Below the pieces are notes generated by a model. It did no database searches, had not been told where the DNA came from, and was given only the letters and a program-made list of their open reading frames with translations. Shown here one piece after another: positions 7,008 through 12,433 of a stretch of DNA of 12,433 bases. The position numbers and the translations under genes are program-made. Numbering within the stretch: the first letter of the stretch is position 1; the number at the start of each line of letters is the position of its first letter. Origin of the DNA: AL-N1 sp039178835 (GTDB lineage: Bacteria > Chloroflexota > Chloroflexia > Chloroflexales > Roseiflexaceae); NCBI GenBank assembly GCA_039178835.1, contig JBCDFA010000237.1, forward strand, positions 1 through 12,433, given 5' to 3'.

Positions 7008-7694
7008 ATGTCACAACCAATAGACGATATTATCCGCACACGCAAAACAGCCAAGATATTGCGTGATCCCACGGCGTGTACGGACGTACCTGAAGACGTG
7101 CAAGAAAACCTGCGACAAACGTTACACGAGATTATCGAACTGGCCGGATGGGCACCGTTTCACAAAGTCGCGAACAAGCAATACCACCGTCAGGACGCCA
7201 TGCAATCAGTCGTCCCCTGGCGGTTTTTTGTACTGGAAAAAGCGGCCTGCTGTCAGATCGTACAACACATCGAACGGCAAGCAACAGATCATCCTGAGTC
7301 GAAGTGGGCGAAGGCATGGCAATCCAAAATACCGAAGCTGCTTGCAGGATGTGGCGCCTTGATACAAGTAACGTGGTTGCCCGACCCACCCGCACAGGGC
7401 GATGCCCCCGCGTTGACAAACGAGAATGTAGAACACATTGCCGCAGCGTCTGCCGCCGTACAGAACGTATTGCTGGCTGCGGAGGGGCGTGGGCTGTACA
7501 CGTACTGGTCGAGCGGCGGGATTCTGAGAGACAGCGAGATGTTTGCCTACCTTGGCATTCCGACTAACCAGATGCTGCTTGGCTCAATCTTCCTGGCCCA
7601 TCCTGACATGCCGCACGATGAAAACCAGCCTGGTGGGTTGCGCGACGCACGTGGAGCGGTCAGTGATTGGTCGACCTGGGTGGAATTAGGATAG
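7008..7694 (+). CDS. Nitroreductase-family FMN oxidoreductase
   Basis: A 228-residue protein of the nitroreductase fold, normally an FMN-binding homodimer that transfers electrons from NAD(P)H. The N-terminal flavin-phosphate motif is I9-R-T-R-K-T14, followed by the 'AGWAPFHK' segment (46-53) and 'VVPWRFFVLE' (68-77). The dimer/flavin helix is NENVEHIAAASAAVQNVLLA (138-157) with EGRGLYTYWSSG (159-170), and LLGSIFLAHP (190-199) is the typical late strand. ATG 7008 has AAGGAG at 6995-7000. Length is usual for the family. It is cytoplasmic, with no signal peptide. It lies between the GNAT gene and the FetA-like ATPase gene, whose ATG comes 18 bases after its stop. It could supply electrons or reduced flavin for ferric-siderophore reduction; this is context-based inference, and a role in detoxification is equally possible. 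Confidence 0.88.
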   Translation: MSQPIDDIIRTRKTAKILRDPTACTDVPEDVQENLRQTLHEIIELAGWAPFHKVANKQYHRQDAMQSVVPWRFFVLEKAACCQIVQHIERQATDHPESKWAKAWQSKIPKLLAGCGALIQVTWLPDPPAQGDAPALTNENVEHIAAASAAVQNVLLAAEGRGLYTYWSSGGILRDSEMFAYLGIPTNQMLLGSIFLAHPDMPHDENQPGGLRDARGAVSDWSTWVELG

Positions 7695-7712
7695 CACAAT
7701 GTACAAGTACCA

Positions 7713-8456
7713 ATGACAGAATCGATTATCGAAATCGAAAATATCACGTTAAAACGTGGTGGCAAAGTCGTTCTGGATCAGGTAAGTCTGTCGATCCGCC
7801 GTGGCGAGGTGCTAGTTGTCATTGGTCCGAGTGGCAGTGGCAAGTCATCGTTGCTACGCTGCTTGAACCGCTTGGAAACAGTTCAGCGTGGCACTATCAA
7901 CCTTGATGGGAATGACATCAATTCCATCCCGATTCTGTCTCTGCGCCAGCAGATCGGGATGGTCTTTCAGAAGACAGCCCCATTTGATGGCACGGTTGCA
8001 GACAATATTGCCTTTGGCCCACAGTTGCGCGGTGAACAGCTTTCGCATCAGGAGCTACTTGAGCTGATGCAACAGGTAACTCTAGAGTTGGAACTGGCTG
8101 ATCGTGATGCAAAGACACTTAGTGGTGGGCAGGAGCAGCGCCTCGCTATCGCACGAGCGTTAGCAAATCGTCCTGCTGTATTGCTGCTCGATGAACCTAC
8201 CAGTGCGCTTGATCCTATTGCCACCCACAAAATCGAAGACGTATTGCTACATCTCTCCAGAACAACTGATTTGACGTTGGCATGGGTTTCACATAGCGCT
8301 GAACAGGCTCGTCGTGTGGCGGATAGGGTGCTGCTCCTTGAAGAGGGGCGCGTGGTGCGATTGGATACGGCAGAAGCACTCCTTGATGCTGAGCATGGCG
8401 ACCCACACACGCTGGCGTTTGCACGTGGTGTCGATGACAATGGAGCACAGGAGTAA
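7713..8456 (+). CDS. fetA: FetA-like iron-export ABC transporter ATP-binding subunit
   Basis: This 247-residue ABC ATPase has all canonical motifs: Walker A G38-P-S-G-S-G-K-S45, Q-loop Q86, signature L136-S-G-G-Q140, Walker B VLLLDEP (156-162) with D-loop SALD (164-167), and H-loop H194. The next gene encodes an unmistakable FetB-type permease, so the pair is assigned as FetAB; by itself the ATPase could be read as a phosphate- or amino-acid-type subunit. Start ATG 7713 has no good ribosome binding site directly upstream; it lies 18 bases after the nitroreductase stop, so translation is probably coupled. The tail beyond residue ~220 is some 20 residues longer than the E. coli protein. In E. 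coli FetAB exports iron and protects against peroxide stress. Export as the role here is inferred from family. Confidence 0.82.
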   Translation: MTESIIEIENITLKRGGKVVLDQVSLSIRRGEVLVVIGPSGSGKSSLLRCLNRLETVQRGTINLDGNDINSIPILSLRQQIGMVFQKTAPFDGTVADNIAFGPQLRGEQLSHQELLELMQQVTLELELADRDAKTLSGGQEQRLAIARALANRPAVLLLDEPTSALDPIATHKIEDVLLHLSRTTDLTLAWVSHSAEQARRVADRVLLLEEGRVVRLDTAEALLDAEHGDPHTLAFARGVDDNGAQE

Positions 8457-8461
8457 CCCTC

Positions 8462-9244
8462 ATGTTTTCTGATCCTTTTGGGAGTATGAACGAACTGATG
8501 CGATTGCTGCTATCAGCACTTTTCGTGGTTATTGCTGCGGGTGTGTCGCGCTGGCAACGTGCTGATCTGGAGCAGGACTTACTGATTGCAACGGTACGTA
8601 GTTTTATTCAGCTCATTCTGATTGGCTATGCACTGGAACTCGTTTTTGATCAGGACAACCCTATCTTTACGGTTACCATTCTGGTGCTCATGATCTGGAT
8701 CGCCGGATGGACCAGTGCGAGTCGGGCCAAAACGCTTCGGCATGCCCGATGGATTGGCATCACTTCCATCGGGGTTGGTACGGTCCTGACGGTTGGCATC
8801 CTGGTGCTGTTGGGGGTGTTTGCATTTGTGCCAAACGACATTATTCCGGTTGGTGGCATGGTGGTTGGAAGCGCAATGAGCACCGCCACGCTCGTCATGA
8901 CGCGATTGACGACTGATTTCCACGATCAACAACTACTGATTGAGTCAAAACTTGCGCTGGGCGCCACAGGCCGTGAAGCCTCACTAACCCAGTTTCGACA
9001 GGCGATTCGTAGCGCTATGATACCAGTGGTTGATACTACCAAGACAGTCGGGTTGATTAAGCTACCAGGGGCTATGACCGGCATGATTCTGGCAGGAGCC
9101 ACTCCACTAGAAGCAGTCCGTTTGCAGATTATCGTGATGTACATGCTTGTTGGTGCCGTGACCTTTACCGGGCTAGTTGCAGCCTATCTGACCTATCGTG
9201 CTTTCTTTACGAACGATCACCAGCTTGTGAAGCTGGAGTCTTAA
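8462..9244 (+). CDS. fetB: FetB-like (UPF0014) iron-export ABC transporter permease
   Basis: A 260-residue integral membrane protein with about seven predicted membrane segments (around 12-28, 43-62, 69-84, 98-121, 126-147, 198-215, 219-245). Family motifs are strong: IPVGGMVVGSAM (128-139), the cytoplasmic ESKLALGATGREA (161-173) likely to contact the ATPase, and the block AMIPVVDTTKTVGLIKLPGA (185-204) continuing with MTGMILAG. The final 'AAYLTYRAFFTNDHQLV' also matches FetB (YbbM). ATG 8462 is preceded by AGGAG (8447-8451) within the end of the ATPase gene, five bases after its stop. A second ATG at 8486 is less likely because its GGGAG is only one base away. It is not of the 10-helix BtuC/FecD type that normally works with FecB-like binding proteins, which makes its place in this SBP array notable. 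Confidence 0.9.
   Translation: MFSDPFGSMNELMRLLLSALFVVIAAGVSRWQRADLEQDLLIATVRSFIQLILIGYALELVFDQDNPIFTVTILVLMIWIAGWTSASRAKTLRHARWIGITSIGVGTVLTVGILVLLGVFAFVPNDIIPVGGMVVGSAMSTATLVMTRLTTDFHDQQLLIESKLALGATGREASLTQFRQAIRSAMIPVVDTTKTVGLIKLPGAMTGMILAGATPLEAVRLQIIVMYMLVGAVTFTGLVAAYLTYRAFFTNDHQLVKLES
9220..9236 (+). repeat. Perfect 7-bp inverted repeat at the end of the FetB-like gene
   Basis: CCAGCTT-GTG-AAGCTGG forms a perfect 7-bp stem with a three-base loop, ending five bases before the stop codon. The following bases (agtcttaacataag) hold no proper U-run, so it is at best a weak terminator or an mRNA-processing or stability hairpin separating the fetAB message from SBP5. Confidence 0.35.
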
Positions 9245-9273
9245 CATAAGTGATTTGCCAAAGGAAAAGCAAA

Positions 9274-10416
9274 ATGCCTGCAAAGTTCAACCTGTTTCTA
9301 TTTAACGTTCTACTTACTACTGTGCTGCTCACTGCGTGTGGTGAGCAGCAAGCTACTGAAGCCCCCGAAGCAATTAACAACGAAGCTGCTGCAACAGTAG
9401 AACGACCCCAGCCAACAGAAGCTCCAATTGAGGAATCAGCCGTGAGTGATGTCGCTGATGAAGCTCCTGCTCAAGATACCGATACCTGTGACGACGGCTT
9501 ACGCTCTATCGACAGTGCGTATGGCCCGACCTGTATTCCGGTAACGCCCGAACGGATCGTCGCTTTGGACGAAGGTATGATGACCAATCTACTAGCACTT
9601 GATGTCACTCCGACCGGGGTCCTGGACTATGCCAATCGTGATTTTACCCAGTATCTGGGCGACACCACCGCAGAGATTGCCAGTGTCGGCACACCCGATG
9701 GACCAAACTTCGAGGCGATACTGGCGCTTGAGCCCGACCTAATTTTGGGTATGGATTTCAACGTTGATGAAGAGATGATGGAGACGCTGGAGCAGATCGC
9801 CCCTACCGCTATCAGCGCGGCAGAGAACATAGACTGGCGGAGCAATTTCCTCTATGCAGGCGAGGCCACTGGCAAGCTGAACGAGGCTGAAGCACTGCTC
9901 GAGACGACTAACACGAGGTTGGAGGCATTCCGCACGGCCTATGCAGACCAGGCCCCTGAGGACGAAACCATTGCTGTCATTCGCAGCCGCGCCGATAACT
10001 TCAACATTTATTACACCGATAGTTTCATATCTGAGCTAACAGAAGAGGTTGGTTTGCAGATGCCCGACAGCTTCGATGATCTGAGGGAATGGAATTACTC
10101 ACTTGAGTCAATCACCCTGTTGACGAGTGACAAGCTCTTTGTGATGGTGCGTAACGAGGACGAAGCAGGTATGTTTCAGGACATGAATGACAACCCGCTC
10201 TGGCAGACGCTTCCGGCTGCACAAAACGACGAAGTCTACCTTGTTAATTGGAGTGTCTGGATAGCAGGTTGGAATATCATTGGGGCCAATCTGGCTATTG
10301 ATGATCTCTTCTTTTACATGCTTGATGAAGAAGCTCCCACGCCTAACCCGTTTAGCGACCTCATCATCGACGGCTTTGGGCCACAGTATGACGAAGAGCG
10401 TTTGGCGATTGATTAA
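9274..10416 (+). CDS. Siderophore-type substrate-binding lipoprotein, SBP5
   Basis: A 380-residue FecB-like lipoprotein. The frame is open from a GTG at 9250, but ATG 9274 is preferred: AAGGAA (9261-9266) sits seven bases before it and the protein then starts with a normal leader ending in lipobox L19-T-A-C22. A Glu/Ala/Pro linker spans 23-71. C72 and C87 frame 'DDGLRSIDSAYGPTCIPVTPERIVALD', a variant of the SBP1-3 Cys module with three fewer residues between the cysteines. NFEAILALEPDLIL (145-158) and DNPLWQTLPAAQNDEVYLV (306-324) are the lobe motifs, followed by an aromatic NWSVWIAGWN patch. The C-terminal extension after PNPF (357-360) is 20 residues. It follows fetB by 29 bases and precedes the methyltransferase gene by 48. 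Ligand unknown. Confidence 0.88.
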   Translation: MPAKFNLFLFNVLLTTVLLTACGEQQATEAPEAINNEAAATVERPQPTEAPIEESAVSDVADEAPAQDTDTCDDGLRSIDSAYGPTCIPVTPERIVALDEGMMTNLLALDVTPTGVLDYANRDFTQYLGDTTAEIASVGTPDGPNFEAILALEPDLILGMDFNVDEEMMETLEQIAPTAISAAENIDWRSNFLYAGEATGKLNEAEALLETTNTRLEAFRTAYADQAPEDETIAVIRSRADNFNIYYTDSFISELTEEVGLQMPDSFDDLREWNYSLESITLLTSDKLFVMVRNEDEAGMFQDMNDNPLWQTLPAAQNDEVYLVNWSVWIAGWNIIGANLAIDDLFFYMLDEEAPTPNPFSDLIIDGFGPQYDEERLAID

Positions 10417-10418
10417 AA

Positions 10419-10464
10419 GGTTTCCGCCCTGCCCTGATACCTTACCAAAAGAGGTATTGAAACC
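10419..10464 (+). promoter_or_regulatory. Nested hairpin covering the methyltransferase ribosome binding site
   Basis: Two arms pair in register: GGTTTC (10419-10424) with GAAACC (10459-10464), and GATACCT (10436-10442) with AGGTATT (10452-10458; the outermost pair is G-U). The 3' strand is continuous, so the fold is one stem with an 11-base bulge on the 5' side and a nine-base loop. It hides the GAGGT ribosome binding site (10451-10455) and ends directly before ATG 10465. A translational control role is possible; it matches no riboswitch class I know. Confidence 0.3.
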
Positions 10465-11220
10465 ATGAATGAATACACCAATTATGACTATTTTGCCAAA
10501 GCCTACAACCTGACGTTCGGCAGTGCGGATAGCCCGTACCCGTCTCAGGCACTGGCAGCCGTGCAACAAATTGCATTAATGGATGTGCCAGCAGCGGGGC
10601 GGATTCTTGATGTGGCCTGTGGCTTAGGGCGATTGGCCCATCTGTTAACAGAGCAGGGCTACCGTGTTACTGGCATCGATGGCTCACCCCAGATGATCGA
10701 GTATGCCCGTGAGAACGCTCCACAAGCTGAATTCGTCGTCGCAGATGCACGCAATTTTTCTTTGCCAACTGCTTATCACGCGGTAATTGAAACAGGCAAT
10801 GGTTTGAATCATATCGTGACCATAGACGAGTTGACTACGACGTTTCGCAATGTCTTTAACGTCTTGTTACCTGAAGGCGTTTTTGCTTTCGATTTCGTGA
10901 GTGAAGAACGATATGAGACATATCGTCCTGTCGATTGGGGGGTAGCAACTGAGGCATGCGCCTACATCATGAAACGCCGTTATGACCCCGATCAACGATT
11001 AGAAACAGTTGATATCCCGGTCTTCTAACCAGATGATGATGGCAATAGTTGGCAACGCTACGATGTGCAATATATTAACCGCTGTTATACCTGTCAGGAG
11101 CTCCAGGATGCCTTGCGATCAGCCGGTTTCACGACCATCAAGACATATGCTGCTAGCGATCTCGGCATTACGATTGCCAGCCAGGGAACGGTATTTTATA
11201 CCTGTCGAAAGCCGGGATAG
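10465..11220 (+). pseudogene. Class I SAM-dependent methyltransferase interrupted by an in-frame TAA
   Basis: ATG 10465 (GAGGT at 10451-10455) opens a class I methyltransferase: motif I is I47-L-D-V-A-C-G-L-G-R56, then VTGIDGSPQMIEYAR (68-82) with the acidic D72, and FVVADARNF (90-98). The frame stops at TAA 11026-11028 after 187 residues, but the same frame continues without a shift to TAG 11218-11220. This extra part reads PDDDGNSWQRYDVQYINRCY and ends in ...FYTCRKPG, with the 'L..AGF..I..Y' and 'fytCRKP' features typical of the C-terminal end of such enzymes. The whole is 251 codons, the usual size. So one nonsense change (for example from GAA or CAA) has cut the gene. It may be recently inactivated, partly read through, or a sequencing error. 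Methyl acceptor unknown. The intact part keeps the SAM-binding core but loses the last ~25%. Confidence 0.8.
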
Positions 11221-11260
11221 GCATAACTTGGAAGAACTGTTCAGCAAAAGGACGCAACCC

Positions 11261-12334
11261 ATGAAACGTTTGCATTATCTCATAACGACCCTGCTTGCCG
11301 TCACTGTGCTCCTTGCCGCATGTGGCGGACAGTCCATCGGCGAGAACGCGCCGGCATTGACCGAAGCCACGAACGCACCAGTTGAGGAAGCGAACGACAC
11401 GGTTGCTGATGAGGGTGAGGCCGCAGCGACGGCTGAAGGTTATCCGGTGACTGTGACCGACATGCTTGGGCGTGAATTAACCTTTGACGCGCCACCGGAG
11501 CGGGTGGTTGCCCTAAACACCACTAACTATGGCGCAATGGCATCTTTAGGCATCCGCCCAGTTGCACATTGGACAAGCGACGATCAATTGACGGATAGCA
11601 CATACTTCTTCGAAGACGGTGAGTCGATCATGTCTGTTCAAGCACCAGATGGAAACATCGATCTGGAATTGGTCGCCGAAGCAGAACCAGATCTTATCCT
11701 TGCCTGGAATCAAGAAGAAGTCGACCAGATGAGCGGCATTGCACCGGTCTTTGCGTCAGAAGGTGCCTCTTTCGAGGAAGATTTAGAACCTACGAAAGAA
11801 CATCTTCGCAAACTGGGACAGGTGTTTGGACGGGAAGCAGAAGCAGAAGCAACCATTACCAGCTTTGAAGATAGCTTTGCTGCCTATCAGCAACGTGTCC
11901 CAGAAGAGAAGCCCTCGGTTGTGCGGGTTGGTGTTTTCGATGACGGCACCGTATGGCCACTCGTTCAAGACCCACTTTGCACCTTTGTCTTGAATACAGT
12001 TGCACGCTGCGATTACGATGTTGCGTTCGACGGTTCTGTTGACGTTGAAGCATTGCTCACACTGGACCCCGATGTCATCATCTTCAGCAATTGGGAAAGA
12101 ATACTTTCCGACGAAGAACTCCTGTCCGTGATGGAAGAAAATCCGCTGTGGAATGAGTTAACGGCAGTGCAGAATGACCGCGTAATCATCCCTGAAAACT
12201 ATACGAATCCAAACCTTGCCAGCATTCCCGATGCGGAGAAATTTCTCGACCGTCTGATGCCACTGATCTATCCCGACATCTTCGATGGTCCCCTGACAGA
12301 TGATGAGGTGCAGGAGATCTTGGTTGAGCAGTAA
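11261..12334 (+). CDS. Siderophore-type substrate-binding lipoprotein, SBP6
   Basis: A 357-residue FecB-like lipoprotein. The frame is open further upstream, across the methyltransferase remnant, but ATG 11261 with AAAAGGA at 11246-11252 gives a proper leader: MKRLHYLITTLLAVTVLLAA with lipobox L18-A-A-C21, a distant cousin of the SBP1-3 leader. The linker spans 22-60. The mature domain opens with the classical YPVTVTDMLGRELTFDAPPE (61-80) and then RVVALN, without the Cys-Cys module. NIDLELVAEAEPDLIL (132-147) and ENPLWNELTAVQNDRVII (293-310) are the lobe motifs. Internal cysteines C240 and C250 may pair. Of the complete SBPs here it looks closest to the standard ferric-siderophore/iron-dicitrate binding proteins. 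Ligand unknown. Confidence 0.9.
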   Translation: MKRLHYLITTLLAVTVLLAACGGQSIGENAPALTEATNAPVEEANDTVADEGEAAATAEGYPVTVTDMLGRELTFDAPPERVVALNTTNYGAMASLGIRPVAHWTSDDQLTDSTYFFEDGESIMSVQAPDGNIDLELVAEAEPDLILAWNQEEVDQMSGIAPVFASEGASFEEDLEPTKEHLRKLGQVFGREAEAEATITSFEDSFAAYQQRVPEEKPSVVRVGVFDDGTVWPLVQDPLCTFVLNTVARCDYDVAFDGSVDVEALLTLDPDVIIFSNWERILSDEELLSVMEENPLWNELTAVQNDRVIIPENYTNPNLASIPDAEKFLDRLMPLIYPDIFDGPLTDDEVQEILVEQ

Positions 12335-12335
12335 A

Positions 12336-12365
12336 CGGCAGTGCAGTGCAGTGGAGTGGAGTGAT
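12336..12365 (+). repeat. Degenerate 5-base tandem repeat after SBP6
   Basis: Starting one base after the SBP6 stop, the sequence reads as six 5-mers: CGGCA, GTGCA, GTGCA, GTGGA, GTGGA, GTGAT. The first part, AACGGCAGTGCAG (12334-12346), is an exact 13-base copy of 12160-12172 inside SBP6, where it encodes the conserved TAVQ of the C-lobe. Replication slippage or a recombination scar could produce this. No gene or terminator is visible in the rest of the 99-base tail. Confidence 0.5.
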
Positions 12366-12427
12366 GAAAGGTTGAAACAGGAAAAGATTTGCTCTGGTGG
12401 AGGGTCAGAACGTGTCACATGTCTATT

Positions 12428-12433
12428 GAAAGG
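12428..12433 (+). promoter_or_regulatory. Probable ribosome binding site of the next gene
   Basis: The window ends in ATTGAAAGG. GAAAGG is the same core that precedes SBP1, SBP2 and SBP3, so another + strand gene, perhaps a further SBP, is likely to start within about ten bases of the window edge. This is inferred from a short motif. Confidence 0.35.

Noticed and set aside
9250..9273. Upstream GTG start for SBP5
   Set aside because: The ribosome binding site AAGGAA lies after this GTG and directly before ATG 9274, and the extra residues would precede a normal signal peptide.
11009..11260. Open extension of the SBP6 frame upstream of ATG 11261
   Set aside because: It overlaps the methyltransferase tail in another frame, has no signal peptide, and the lipoprotein leader with its own ribosome binding site begins at 11261.
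1..12433. CRISPR array, tRNA or rRNA genes, insertion sequence or integrase
   Set aside because: No regularly spaced repeats, RNA gene signatures, transposase-like frames or terminal inverted repeats were found.

Overview
The window (12,433 bases, roughly 50% G+C) looks like a chromosomal iron-acquisition locus from a member of the Chloroflexota. That assignment is an inference. It rests on the lipoprotein leaders ending in 'TACGGQ/AACGGQ' followed by long Glu/Ala/Thr/Pro linkers, on anchored lipoprotein binding proteins as expected in a monoderm cell, and on the absence of any outer-membrane receptor or TonB-type gene. All genes read from the + strand with short gaps (5 to 187 bases), so one or a few co-directional transcription units are likely.

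Layout. 1-167: C-terminal end of a ferric-siderophore-type substrate-binding protein (SBP). 237-1262: a sucrase/ferredoxin-like thioredoxin-fold [2Fe-2S] protein with C-x8-C and H-x3-H ligands. 1450-5267: three tandem SBP lipoproteins with almost identical signal-peptide DNA. 5342-6382: a fourth complete SBP, with a twin-arginine lipoprotein leader. 6397-6972: a GNAT acetyltransferase. 7008-7694: a nitroreductase-family flavoprotein. 7713-9244: an ABC ATPase and membrane permease of the FetA/FetB (UPF0014) type. 9274-10416: a fifth complete SBP. 10465-11220: a class I SAM methyltransferase interrupted by one in-frame TAA. 11261-12334: a sixth complete SBP. The last 99 bases hold a degenerate 5-base repeat and end in a GAAAGG that looks like the ribosome binding site of a further gene.

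How it may work. Seven FecB/FhuD-like binding proteins (one partial) occur in 12.4 kb, yet no FecCD/BtuC-type permease and no FecE-type ATPase is present. The only transporter is FetAB-like, a family described in E. coli as an iron exporter. The enzymes between the binding proteins (possible ferric-siderophore reductase, flavin oxidoreductase, acetyltransferase, methyltransferase) would fit release of iron from, or chemical modification of, captured siderophores. My working model is a siderophore-scavenging island with many binding specificities that share one importer encoded elsewhere, plus an iron-efflux safety valve. This is a hypothesis drawn from gene content, not something the sequence proves.

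Main points for a second look: near-identical signal-peptide DNA in SBPs 1-3 despite diverged mature domains, the premature stop in the methyltransferase, the pairing of FetAB with an SBP array, and a predicted hairpin covering the methyltransferase ribosome binding site.
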